This document shows, in pieces, positions 1-7,461 of a stretch of DNA of 33,939 bases; positions within the stretch are counted from its first letter, which is position 1; every line of letters starts with the position of its first letter. The position numbers were made by a program, and so were the translations under genes. Source of the DNA: an uncultured Collinsella sp. GTDB lineage: Bacteria > Actinomycetota > Coriobacteriia > Coriobacteriales > Coriobacteriaceae. The DNA is taken from NCBI GenBank assembly GCA_902478825.1, contig CABSMK010000001.1:1-33939 (forward strand), in the 5' to 3' direction. The notes beneath the pieces were generated by a model. That model ran no database searches and was not told where the DNA came from. It was given only the letters and a program-made list of their open reading frames with translations.

Positions 1-31
1 TCGTGGGCTCGGAGATGTGTATAAGAGACAG
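1..31 (+). other. Illumina Nextera adapter (artefact)
   Basis: The first 31 bases match the Nextera read-2 transposase adapter, ending in the mosaic-end sequence AGATGTGTATAAGAGACAG. This is library sequence, not genome. Genomic sequence begins at about base 32. The same adapter in reverse complement closes the contig. Confidence 0.97.
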
Positions 32-59
32 TTGCGCAGGACTGTAGAGCAGGAAACTT
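32..59 (-). repeat. Truncated hairpin-repeat core at contig start
   Basis: Read on the minus strand, these 28 bases match positions 33046-33073 at 27 of 28 sites. The latter is the inner left arm of a long intergenic hairpin. The contig is therefore cut, at the adapter junction, inside a second copy of that element. The bases beyond 59 do not match the outer arm of the other copy, so the shared part is a core and the arms differ. The rest of 60-100 shows nothing I recognise. Confidence 0.75.
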
Positions 60-100
60 AATTACGCGCCGCTCCCCGCCCACGCCGGGCAAACCCTCCC

Positions 101-129
101 TTGTACTCCATCTCACTAAAGTGTATGAT
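101..129 (+). promoter_or_regulatory. Sigma70-type promoter of the amino-acid importer
   Basis: A -35 box TTGTAC (101-106) is followed after 17 bp by a -10 box TATGAT (124-129), preceded by TG. Transcription would start near 136, about 50 bases before the lipoprotein start codon. The nonamer ACTAAAGTG lies between the boxes (115-123) and recurs at 159-167, within the operator-like palindrome. Confidence 0.6.
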
Positions 130-147
130 TCTGGACGTTACACGACT

Positions 148-167
148 CACTTTACTTAACTAAAGTG
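148..167 (+). promoter_or_regulatory. Palindromic operator candidate
   Basis: The 20-mer CACTTTACTTAACTAAAGTG is a near-perfect palindrome, broken only at one symmetric pair. It lies just downstream of the predicted transcription start and ends 5 bases before the ribosome binding site, a position suited to a repressor. Sixteen of 20 positions match a palindrome at 23105-23124 upstream of ilvE. The regulator is unknown. The TrpR operator has a similar centre but different arms. Confidence 0.5.
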
Positions 168-185
168 CCATCAAGGGGGAATACC

Positions 186-1046
186 ATGAATACCGATATG
201 TCTCGTCGTCAGTTTGTTGGTCTAGCCGGCTCGCTCGCCACGGTGCTTGGCCTTGGTCTTGTCGGTTGCGGCGGTGGCGCCGGCAAGGGCTCCGCTGCTG
301 GCTCTGCCGCGGCCAAGGATGTGAAGGGTGCTGCGGAGTCCAAGAAGCTCGTGGTGGGCTTTGATAAGTCCTATCCTCCGTACGGCTTTATGGGCGACGA
401 TGGTGAGTACACCGGCTTTGATCTCGATCTGGCCAAGGCTGTTGCCGATAAGCAGGGCTGGGAGGTCAAATACGACGCCATCGACTGGGACGCCAAGGAT
501 ACGCTGCTTAACTCGGGCGCCATCAACTGCATCTGGAACGGCTTTACCATGGAGGGCCGTGAGGACGATTACACGTTTTCCGAGCCGTACATGCTCAACG
601 AGCAGGTGCTGGTGGTCAAGAAGGACGCGGGTATCAAGAGCTGGGACGATCTTGCCGGTAAGACTGTGATTACCCAGACCGATTCCGCTGCGCAGGACGT
701 GCTTGAGGGTGACCAGAAGGATCTGGCCGCGACGTTTGCCACGCTCGATACCATCGGCGAGTACAATACGGCCTTTATGCAGCTCGAGAGCGGCGCGGTC
801 GATGCCGTGGCTTGCGACCTTTCGATTGCCCAGTATCAGCTTGCCGCCAAGCCCGATGCTTATACGCAGCTTGATGAGCCGCTGTCCAGCGAGCACTACG
901 CCGTTGGCTTTAAGAAGGGCGACACCAAGTCGGCCGACGCCGTGACCGAGTCGCTCAAGGCACTCTATGAGGACGGCACGGTCAAGGACCTGTGCGATAA
1001 GTATTCAAGCTATGGTCTTTCCTTCGATAACTGGGTGCTCAAATAG
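186..1046 (+). CDS. Amino-acid ABC transporter substrate-binding lipoprotein
   Basis: A 286-residue solute-binding protein of family 3 (SBP_bac_3), which captures polar amino acids outside the membrane and delivers them to the permease encoded next. The N-terminus has twin arginines (SRRQF, residues 6-10), a hydrophobic segment and a lipobox LVGC with Cys28 as the lipidation site, so it is a membrane-anchored lipoprotein, perhaps Tat-exported. A Gly/Ala/Lys linker follows. The mature domain starts at KLVVGFDKSYPPYGF and contains the family motif GFDLDLAKAVA. I chose ATG 186 because GGGGGAA sits just before it; the upstream in-frame GTG at 165 has no such site. The substrate cannot be told from sequence. 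It is first in a three-gene operon, and a long hairpin separates it from the permease, which may set a higher level for the binding protein. Confidence 0.95.
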   Translation: MNTDMSRRQFVGLAGSLATVLGLGLVGCGGGAGKGSAAGSAAAKDVKGAAESKKLVVGFDKSYPPYGFMGDDGEYTGFDLDLAKAVADKQGWEVKYDAIDWDAKDTLLNSGAINCIWNGFTMEGREDDYTFSEPYMLNEQVLVVKKDAGIKSWDDLAGKTVITQTDSAAQDVLEGDQKDLAATFATLDTIGEYNTAFMQLESGAVDAVACDLSIAQYQLAAKPDAYTQLDEPLSSEHYAVGFKKGDTKSADAVTESLKALYEDGTVKDLCDKYSSYGLSFDNWVLK

Positions 1047-1150
1047 CGGCTTTCCCAGGCACCCGATTTTGCCGTTCAAACCGTCGCTTGCGTACATTTA
1101 GTACGCGGCGCTCCTCTTTCACGGCAAACTCGGGCACCTGGAAAACCCGC
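1046..1150. repeat. Long intergenic hairpin A (importer operon)
   Basis: Two 30-base arms (1046-1075 and 1121-1150) pair at 25 of 30 positions as DNA. The loop contains a second stem, GCGTAC-ATTTA-GTACGC. The left arm begins on the last base of the lipoprotein stop codon. Three of the five mismatches become G-U pairs on the minus strand and none on the plus strand. There is no T-run, so it is not a classical terminator. It could act as an mRNA stabiliser or attenuator between binding-protein and permease genes. Confidence 0.7.
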
Positions 1151-1197
1151 TTTAGCATTGGGGTTTGCTGTTCTGTTACTGTGAAAGAGAGCTTGGG

Positions 1198-1851
1198 TTG
1201 TCTATTCAGGTCATGATGCAGATGCTTGGCCAGGGATTCTTGGTCAGTTTGCAGTTGTTTGTGCTGACGCTGCTCGGGTCGATTCCGCTGGGAATCCCCG
1301 TGGCGTTCATGCGCATGAGTAAAATCGCGCCGCTGCGTTGGGTCGCGCGCATCTACATTTCGGTCATGCGCGGTACGCCGCTCATGCTGCAGATGTTTGC
1401 CATCTACTTTGCCCCGTACTACGTGTTCGGCATTTCGCTCACGCCTGATTCCAAGTGGACGGCGTGCGTTGTGGCGTTCATCATCAACTACGCCGGTTAC
1501 TTTGCCGAGATCTATCGCTCGGGCCTGCAGTCGATTCCGCGTGGTCAATACGAGGCAGCCGAGGTACTGGGCTATTCGCGCATGCAGACGTTTCTGTATA
1601 TCGTGATGCCGCAGGTTGCCAAGCGCATTTTGCCGGCGATGGGCAACGAGATCATCACGCTGGTCAAGGATACGTCGCTGGCGTTTGCCATCGGCGTGGG
1701 CGAGATGTTCTCGACGGCCAAGGCGCTGGTCGCCTCGCAGGTGAGCATGGTGCCGTTTGCGATCGCGGCGCTGATTTACTGGGTCTTTAACTTTGTGGTC
1801 GAGATGCTGCTGGGCGCCGCCGAAAAGAAGCTGGACTACTATCATGACTAA
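1198..1851 (+). CDS. Amino-acid ABC transporter permease (HisM family)
   Basis: A permease of about 217 residues with several hydrophobic segments, forming the membrane channel of the importer. The cytoplasmic EAA loop that docks on the ATPase is clear: EAAEVLGYSRMQTFLYIVMP. The family length (215-225 aa) fits. The start is uncertain. TTG at 1198 has GAAAGAGAG upstream at good spacing; ATG at 1213 is the alternative, with a weak site. Its end overlaps the next gene by 8 bases, which indicates translational coupling. Confidence 0.9.
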   Translation: MSIQVMMQMLGQGFLVSLQLFVLTLLGSIPLGIPVAFMRMSKIAPLRWVARIYISVMRGTPLMLQMFAIYFAPYYVFGISLTPDSKWTACVVAFIINYAGYFAEIYRSGLQSIPRGQYEAAEVLGYSRMQTFLYIVMPQVAKRILPAMGNEIITLVKDTSLAFAIGVGEMFSTAKALVASQVSMVPFAIAALIYWVFNFVVEMLLGAAEKKLDYYHD

Positions 1852-2608
1852 CTCAGTGATGAAAATCGAAAGCGCGCGCAAGGCGTTTGGCGGCAATGAG
1901 GTGCTCAAGGATATCTCGCTCGAGGTAAAGCGTGGCGAGGTCGTGGCGATTATCGGGCCTTCGGGTGGCGGCAAGTCCACGCTGTTGCGGTGTGCCACGC
2001 TACTCGAGACACTCGACGGAGGCTCGCTCTCGTTTGGTGACCTTGCCGTTGCGACGGATGCGGGTTCGGGCGCGGTCTATGCGAAGGGCGATGTGCCCAA
2101 ACAGGCGCGCTCGCGATTCGGCCTGGTGTTCCAAAATTACAACCTGTTCCCGCACTATACCGTGATGAAAAACATCATCGACGCGCCGATCCGCGTGCTT
2201 AAGCGCCCGCGCGAGCAGGCGGAAGCTCGTGCGCATGAATTGATTGCTCAGATGGGGCTTGTGGGCAACGAGAACAAGGTGCCGTGTGAGCTTTCGGGCG
2301 GCCAGCAGCAGCGCGTGAGTATCGCCCGCGCCTTGGCGCTCGACCCGGAGATCCTGTTCTTTGACGAGCCGACCTCGGCGCTCGACCCCGAGCTGACGGC
2401 CGAGGTGCTGCGTGTCATTAAAGACCTTGCGGCGCAGAACATGACGATGGTAATCGTGACCCACGCAATGCAGTTTGCGCGCGATGTTGCCGACCGCGTG
2501 GTCTTTATGGATGGCGGCCGCATTGTCGAGGAGGGTCCTGCCGAGCAGGTTATCGACCATCCGCGTGAGCAGCGCACCCGTGAGTTCTTGAGCCGTATCG
2601 AGGGGTAG
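1844..2608 (+). CDS. Amino-acid ABC transporter ATP-binding protein (GlnQ/HisP type)
   Basis: A 254-residue ATPase that powers the importer. Motifs in order: Walker A GPSGGGKST, Q-loop region LVFQNYNLFPHYTV, signature LSGGQQQR, Walker B ILFFDEPTSALDPE and H-loop VTHAM. All are canonical for polar amino-acid transporters. ATG 1844 overlaps the permease stop. ATG 1859, in frame, is an alternative start. It is the last gene of the operon, followed by a strong terminator. Confidence 0.96.
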   Translation: MTNSVMKIESARKAFGGNEVLKDISLEVKRGEVVAIIGPSGGGKSTLLRCATLLETLDGGSLSFGDLAVATDAGSGAVYAKGDVPKQARSRFGLVFQNYNLFPHYTVMKNIIDAPIRVLKRPREQAEARAHELIAQMGLVGNENKVPCELSGGQQQRVSIARALALDPEILFFDEPTSALDPELTAEVLRVIKDLAAQNMTMVIVTHAMQFARDVADRVVFMDGGRIVEEGPAEQVIDHPREQRTREFLSRIEG

Positions 2609-2641
2609 GCTCAGGTATTTACTCAACTATTAATTGAGGCG

Positions 2642-2680
2642 AAGCCGCCGCAGGTCTTACGGTCTGTGGCGGCTTTTTGT
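2642..2680 (+). terminator. Rho-independent terminator of importer operon
   Basis: AAGCCGCC and GGCGGCTT arms with an inner CAG/CTG pair form a GC-rich hairpin followed by a T-run. The following 240 bases up to the EF-G-like gene are GC-rich with small local stems, but hold no gene I can support. Confidence 0.85.
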
Positions 2681-2918
2681 TTGCATCGACGGGGTTCAAT
2701 AATCGCCTCACAAGTTTGTCTCTTCCTCTCGCCGCCTGTATTCATACGTGCGCCGAAAGGTATGCATGGACAGCCGCTCGTGAGGGTAGGGTGGTGGCAT
2801 AGGACATTTGGAGGGTGAGTCGGCTCGGCTGCCGACCATGCTGCTCCCGGGATGGCACCGACCGCGAACTCTCCCCGTTGGCGTCGCGCATTGCGCGCGG
2901 CCCTGCAAGGAGGTCATC

Positions 2919-4994
2919 ATGGGTGCTCCCAAGACCGGTAACGTAAGGAACGTGGTGCTCGTAGGCCAAGGCGGGGTGGGCAAGACTTCACTCGCCGAGG
3001 CCATGCTCCACCTTTCCGGCAAGACCGCCCGCCTGGGCGGCCACGACGGCACCAAGCCCACGCTCGACTATGACCCCGAAGAGGTCAAGCGTGCATTTTC
3101 CATCTCGACGACCATCGCGCCGATCGACTGGAAGGGCGCGCGCATCAATGTGCTCGATGCCCCGTGCTACCCCGATTTTATCGGCGACGCCTTTGCCGCG
3201 ATGAGCGTCTGCGAGACGGCTCTGTTTGTGGTCGACGCCGAGGCCGGCCCGCAGCCTACGACGGTTAAGCTCTGGTATGCCGCCGAGGACCTGCGCCTGG
3301 CGCGTGCGGTGTTCGTAAACCGCCTGTCGCGCTCCGAGGCCAGCTTTGCGACCACGATGGACCTGCTGCAAGAGCGCTTTGGCACGCGCCTGGGCGCCGT
3401 GACCCTTCCCTGGGGCGAGGGCGAGGACTTTGACGGCATCATCGACCTGGTACGCATGAGGGCGCGCCATTGCAACGGCACCGAAGCCGTTGAGTCGGAG
3501 ATTCCCGAGGAGTATCGTGCCCAGGCCGAGGAAGCCCATGACCATCTGTGCGAGCTGGTGGCCGAGGCTGACGACGAACTGATGATGAAGTACTTGGAAG
3601 GCGAGGAGACGCTGACACAGGAGGAGCTTGAAGGCCTGCTGTCGAAGGCGATCGCCGAGCGCATCTTTGTGCCGGTCTTTGCGGGCGATTGCATTAAGGA
3701 GCAGGGCGTCAACTCGCTGATGGACGACATCGCGACGTACTTCCCGGCGCCGACCGACTATGGCGAGATGCCGCTCATCGATGGTGATTCGCTTAAGATC
3801 TCGAGCGACGATGACCGTCCGGTGGCGTTTGTGTTTAAGACCCTGGCCGATCCGCAGCAGGGTCGCATCAGCTTTATCAAGGTGCTGACGGGTACGCTTG
3901 AGCCGGGCCTTGAACTAATCAACGCGCGCACCCGCAAGAGCGATCGTCTGGCTCACTTGTATGTGATGTGCGGCCGCGACATGACCGAGGTCGGTCACGC
4001 CTATGCCGGCGACATTATCGTGGCGCCCAAATTGGCGGCCGAGACGGGCGATACGCTCTCCATTACCGGTAAGGTCGAGGCTGCGGCGTTTAAGTTCCCC
4101 AACTCTCAGTACCGCATCGCCATCGAGGCCGAGAATCGCGGGGACGAAGAGAAGCTCTACACGTTTATCGAGAAGGCCTGCAAGGCCGATCCGACTATGA
4201 GCATCGATCGTGACGAGGAGACGGGCCAGACTATCATCTCCGCCGTTGGTGAGGCGCAGGTTTCGGTGTTGCTTAACCGTTTGGAGGATCGCACCAAGGT
4301 CGTGGCCAAGAGCGTGCCGATCCGCATTCCGTATCGCGAGACCATCCGCCGCACGGCGAGCGCCCAGGGTCGCCACAAGAAGCAGACCGGTGGCGCCGGT
4401 CAGTACGGCGACTGCTGGCTGCGCGTGGAGCCGCTTATTGGGCCCGACGGCACGAGCGACGGCTACGAGTTTGTGGATGAGGTCGTGGGCGGCCGCATTC
4501 CGCGCTCGCTGATCCCCGCCGTGGACAAGGGCGTCCAGGAGACCATGAAGGACGGTATTATTGCCGGCTACCCGCTTACGGGCATTCGCGTGGCTGTGTA
4601 CGACGGTTCGTATCACAGCGTCGACTCCAACGAGATGGCGTTTCGCGCGGCGGCTCGCATCGGCCTGCGCAAGGCATGCGCCGATGCCGATCCGGTGGTG
4701 CTGGAGCCCATCGAGGAAATCACGGTGACTATCCCCGAGAGCTACGCCGGCGCCGTGATGGGCGATATCTCGGCCTCGCGCGGTCGCGTGACGGGCATGG
4801 AGACCGATGAGCGCGGCGATACCGTGGTTATTGCCCAGGCGCCGCTGGCCGAGCTGACAGATTACTCGACGCGCCTGCGCTCCATCACGCGCGGCACGGG
4901 TGACTTTACCATGAAGCCCGCTGGCTATGAGCAGGTGCCTTATGACGTTCAGGCCAAGCTGGTGGAGCGCTATGAGGAGGGTCGCGCCAAGTAG
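2919..4994 (+). CDS. Elongation factor G-like GTPase (FusA2-like paralogue)
   Basis: A 691-residue translational GTPase with the full EF-G layout: G domain, domain II, and domains III-V with the C-terminal fold. It is a paralogue, not the housekeeping EF-G. The P-loop is GQGGVGKT (16-23) rather than GHVDHGKT-like. The G3 motif, normally DTPGH, reads DAPCYPDF (80-87), so the glycine and the catalytic histidine are replaced. The G4 motif, normally NKxD, reads NRLS (134-137). GTP hydrolysis and guanine specificity may both be altered. Actinobacterial EF-G2/FusA2 proteins are known relatives, with reports of GTP binding but little GTPase activity in mycobacteria. ATG 2919 is preceded by AAGGAGG; the in-frame extension upstream lacks support. 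The gene stands alone with its own terminator. Confidence 0.9.
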   Translation: MGAPKTGNVRNVVLVGQGGVGKTSLAEAMLHLSGKTARLGGHDGTKPTLDYDPEEVKRAFSISTTIAPIDWKGARINVLDAPCYPDFIGDAFAAMSVCETALFVVDAEAGPQPTTVKLWYAAEDLRLARAVFVNRLSRSEASFATTMDLLQERFGTRLGAVTLPWGEGEDFDGIIDLVRMRARHCNGTEAVESEIPEEYRAQAEEAHDHLCELVAEADDELMMKYLEGEETLTQEELEGLLSKAIAERIFVPVFAGDCIKEQGVNSLMDDIATYFPAPTDYGEMPLIDGDSLKISSDDDRPVAFVFKTLADPQQGRISFIKVLTGTLEPGLELINARTRKSDRLAHLYVMCGRDMTEVGHAYAGDIIVAPKLAAETGDTLSITGKVEAAAFKFPNSQYRIAIEAENRGDEEKLYTFIEKACKADPTMSIDRDEETGQTIISAVGEAQVSVLLNRLEDRTKVVAKSVPIRIPYRETIRRTASAQGRHKKQTGGAGQYGDCWLRVEPLIGPDGTSDGYEFVDEVVGGRIPRSLIPAVDKGVQETMKDGIIAGYPLTGIRVAVYDGSYHSVDSNEMAFRAAARIGLRKACADADPVVLEPIEEITVTIPESYAGAVMGDISASRGRVTGMETDERGDTVVIAQAPLAELTDYSTRLRSITRGTGDFTMKPAGYEQVPYDVQAKLVERYEEGRAK

Positions 4995-5029
4995 CGTGTG
5001 ATTTTGCCTGCAATGTAGGTGCTGACGAA

Positions 5030-5063
5030 AGGGCCGCCCTGGGTAACCGGGGCGGCTCTTTTT
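5030..5063 (+). terminator. Terminator of EF-G-like gene
   Basis: A ten-base GC-rich stem (GGGCCGCCCT pairing with GGGGCGGCTC) is followed by TTTTT. It sits 35 bases after the stop codon. Confidence 0.85.
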
Positions 5064-5070
5064 GATTCCT

Positions 5071-5097
5071 TGGGGACGGAGGAAAACGGATCATTTT
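5071..5097. repeat. REP-like sequence, single copy
   Basis: The string GGGGACGGAGGAAAACGGAT followed by CATTTT resembles, from memory, a dispersed intergenic repeat of gut Actinobacteria. Only one copy is in this window, so the call rests on recollection. It starts just after the terminator and faces the 3' end of the nuclease gene. Confidence 0.35.
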
Positions 5098-5122
5098 AGG
5101 CTTTGGGGCAGCTTGGTCGGTC

Positions 5123-6106
5123 CTAGTCTCCCGAGGCCTGATTGCGGCCGGTGGCGTAGTCGATCTGCACGTGCGGCTGCAGGTTGTAGCAATATACGTG
5201 GAAGCAGAGGGTCTTGCCGTGGTCCTCGACCGATTGCGCCTCAAGGCGCACGCCACGGCAGACAAGTTCCTCTTCGTTATACATGGGCGTGACGCGGTAG
5301 AGCACATGGTTGCCCGTGTCGCGGATGTAGCCGAGAATCTGCTCCTCAAACGGCAGCATGCCCGTTTCGTTGAGATAGCGCGTGCCGGTGAGGAGATTTT
5401 TGCGGTTGGCGTTTTCGCCGCAGAGCGACCAGGCGATAAGGTGGCAGCGGTTGTAGAGGCTCTGGCCCGGAATAAAGTCGTAGCGCTGCTGGTGCCAACC
5501 GGCAGGATGGATACGCGAGATATCGCCGCGCTCGCCTTGACCGAGTGATTCGGGGCCCACGCAGGCGAGTGCTTTGCGGGTGCGGCCCAGGCTGTCGAGC
5601 TTGGAGAACTTCTTAAAGCAGCCCTCTTCTGCAGCGCGCTCGTATTCATCGAGCGTGAATGATGGTGTGCCGAGCGGGTGCGTGCTGTCGGCGCGAAGGG
5701 CAACGTAGGGGTTGCCGGCGTAGTCGGGAATGCTGCTGAGATAAACACCGCGGGCGCGGTTGAGGTCGGGGTTTTCGATCTCGTCGATGGGGGTGGCGGC
5801 ACTGTCCGCGGAAACGTCGTCATCGGTGTCGGTTGCGGCGGAATCGGAGCCATCGCCAGAGTCCTGGCCGTTTTGAGGGTCCGGGGAGCTCGCCGTTCCC
5901 GATTCGAGCCGGGCAACCAGGTCTGCCTCGTCGTCGGTGCGGCTGGGGCTCTCGTTTTGTTTTTCGGCCAGAGCCGCCGCTTGCTCATCGCTTTGCGGCG
6001 ACAGCAGCTTGGGCGCCCCGTCAAGCGATCCCGTAAACAGCGCAAACCCTAGCACCACGGTGGTGCCGATGGAAAGTATTTGCTTGTAGGCGGGCTTGCG
6101 CGACAT
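5123..6106 (-). CDS. Secreted or anchored DNA/RNA non-specific endonuclease
   Basis: A 327-residue protein: N-terminal signal or anchor (residues 9-27), a long acidic low-complexity linker (about 35-110), then a nuclease domain of the DNA-entry/streptodornase type (Endonuclease_NS_2). The catalytic region reads NRCHLIAWSLCG (219-230) with His222 as the expected general base, followed by NANRKNLLTGTRYLN and GNHVLYRVTP, all family hallmarks. In relatives these enzymes degrade extracellular DNA for nutrition, escape from DNA nets, or DNA uptake. Cys221 stands where Gly or Ser is common. The start ATG has AGGAG upstream. No competence genes are nearby, so a nutritional or surface role is as likely as DNA uptake. 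Confidence 0.9.
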   Translation of the reverse strand: MSRKPAYKQILSIGTTVVLGFALFTGSLDGAPKLLSPQSDEQAAALAEKQNESPSRTDDEADLVARLESGTASSPDPQNGQDSGDGSDSAATDTDDDVSADSAATPIDEIENPDLNRARGVYLSSIPDYAGNPYVALRADSTHPLGTPSFTLDEYERAAEEGCFKKFSKLDSLGRTRKALACVGPESLGQGERGDISRIHPAGWHQQRYDFIPGQSLYNRCHLIAWSLCGENANRKNLLTGTRYLNETGMLPFEEQILGYIRDTGNHVLYRVTPMYNEEELVCRGVRLEAQSVEDHGKTLCFHVYCYNLQPHVQIDYATGRNQASGD

Positions 6107-6264
6107 TGAGGCTCCTGGATGGACGGTTGGGAATCTACCAGTCTAGCAGGAGCCGGCAAGGGCCGTTCTGTCGAACAAATACTTAAGATTTGGGATAGAC
6201 GCTACTGATTCATTTGCCTCATATGGAGCTGCGGTGGTTGTGTATGTGGGGCTATTTTGCGTTT

Positions 6265-6310
6265 CCCCAGATAAAACCCGCCAAAATAAACCTGTCCCTT
6301 ATTGGCAGGT
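6265..6310 (+). repeat. REP-like palindromic repeat, copy 1
   Basis: First of three copies in the window of a roughly 50-bp unit containing AGATAAAACC, GCCAAAATAAACCTGTCCCT and TTGGCAGGT. Its ends are complementary (ACCyGCC with GGCAGGT), giving a short hairpin. The other copies are at 9482-9531 (inverted) and 11642-11691. Confidence 0.85.
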
Positions 6311-6346
6311 CAGTTAACGCAGTCCAGGTTGAGCATATGCGAGCGA

Positions 6347-6446
6347 GCGGGCTCCGGGTGCGGCAAGGTGACGTGAAACAAGCGGGCGCTGACCTTTTGG
6401 TCGCGCCCGTGCAGTTGAACGTCAGATTGCCGTGCCCGGGGCCTGC
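6347..6446 (+). repeat. Long intergenic hairpin B
   Basis: The arms 6347-6366 and 6427-6446 form an unbroken 20-bp helix as plus-strand RNA, 16 Watson-Crick pairs and 4 G-U. On the minus strand those four would be A-C mismatches. Inside are a second helix TGACGT/ACGTCA (6369-6374, 6419-6424) and an apical stem CGGGCGC..GACC-TTTT-GGTC..GCGCCCG (6383-6409) with one bulged base. This is the shape of a structured RNA on the plus strand, although both flanking genes lie on the minus strand. No ORF explains it. Confidence 0.7.
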
Positions 6447-6459
6447 GCAGCGCCGAGCG

Positions 6460-6486
6460 GTTACGCCGTTTGTAAAACGGCGTAAC
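6460..6486. terminator. Perfect 12-bp hairpin abutting larE stop
   Basis: GTTACGCCGTTT and AAACGGCGTAAC are perfect inverted arms around a three-base loop. The hairpin begins directly after the larE stop codon on the minus strand. It lacks a strong T-run, so it may be a weak terminator or a 3'-end stabiliser. Confidence 0.55.
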
Positions 6487-7365
6487 TTAAAGGTTCATGT
6501 TGCCGTGAATGTAGGGGGTGACCTCGGGGGAGATATGGTCGCAGCCCAGCTCGCGCAGCGCGGACTCGATAACGGCGGGCAGCGGGGTCTTGCCCTTGTC
6601 GTCGACGGCGGCACCGCCGAGGGTGGCAATCTTGGCGACATCTGCGGGTGCGGCCTCGATATGCATGCAGCCGCCGATCAAGCGCGCGCGTACCTGTGCC
6701 AGATCAAGATCGTGCAGGTAATCCTCGCAGGCGCGGATTAAATCGACCTTCTCGCGCGTAAGCTCCTCGCCCGTGGGGACGCGGGTGGCAAGACATGCTC
6801 CCGCCGGCAGGTTCCAAACGGGATAGCCCCATGCGCGCAGCAGCTCGCGCTCTTCGTCCTTGGTAAAGCCGACCTCCATGAGAGGGGAGCGTACGCCGAG
6901 CTCTTTTGCCGCACGCATGCCGGGGCGGTAGTCACCGCGATCGCTTGCATTGCTGCCATCGATGACGGTGGGAAAGCCGAGCGACTTGGCGTGGTTGACG
7001 ATGGCGGTAAAGCCGGCGTGCTTGCAGTGGTAGCAGCGATTGGCATCGTTGCAGGCTACCTGGGGGAGCTGCAGCTGATCCACCGAAAGATTGAGCACGG
7101 GGAGTTTAAAATGCGGTCCTTCATTGGCTTGTCCATCAACGGACCGCTCAAACGAAGCCTGCTCGGGCGTGCCGATGAGCGGCGTGGTGAGATGGACGAG
7201 GAGGGTATTGGTAGGCATGATGCGGGCGCATACGGCGGCCAAAAAGCTGCTGTCGACGCCACCGGAAAACCCGATAGCCACGCGCCCGTATGCCAAAAGC
7301 AGCTGTTCGAGCGCCGATAGCTTGTCTTGAAGCTCCTCTGCGGGTGCCGTGGTGTCTAAAATCAT
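6487..7365 (-). CDS. larE: ATP-dependent sacrificial sulfur transferase LarE
   Basis: A 292-residue PP-loop enzyme. LarE adenylates the pyridinium dicarboxylate precursor made by LarB and transfers sulfur to it, building the nickel-pincer cofactor of lactate racemase and related enzymes. Seen: PP-loop SGGVDSS (34-40), a CYHC pair (Cys111, Cys114) and Cys191 in GACLATR, the position of the sacrificial cysteine. Having three cysteines matches the LarE class thought to hold a [4Fe-4S] cluster and to act catalytically rather than sacrificing a cysteine. larB, larC and a racemase are not nearby, so partners must lie elsewhere or the substrate differs. The ATG has AAGGAT upstream. It is divergent from the HAD gene. 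Confidence 0.88.
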   Translation of the reverse strand: MILDTTAPAEELQDKLSALEQLLLAYGRVAIGFSGGVDSSFLAAVCARIMPTNTLLVHLTTPLIGTPEQASFERSVDGQANEGPHFKLPVLNLSVDQLQLPQVACNDANRCYHCKHAGFTAIVNHAKSLGFPTVIDGSNASDRGDYRPGMRAAKELGVRSPLMEVGFTKDEERELLRAWGYPVWNLPAGACLATRVPTGEELTREKVDLIRACEDYLHDLDLAQVRARLIGGCMHIEAAPADVAKIATLGGAAVDDKGKTPLPAVIESALRELGCDHISPEVTPYIHGNMNL

Positions 7366-7461
7366 GAAACGATCCTTATCGTTGAGTACTCGATTGAAAA
7401 CTATAATCCTAATGCGTTACTTGCCATAAGACTTCTATCTGTGTAACGAAAGTGCAATATG

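Noticed and set aside
2808..2918. In-frame N-terminal extension of the EF-G-like protein, and a possible T-box leader (GGGATGGCACCG)
   Set aside because: The AAGGAGG site marks ATG 2919. The T-box-like bases lack the rest of the antiterminator, stem I and a terminator, and an EF-G paralogue is not a usual T-box target.
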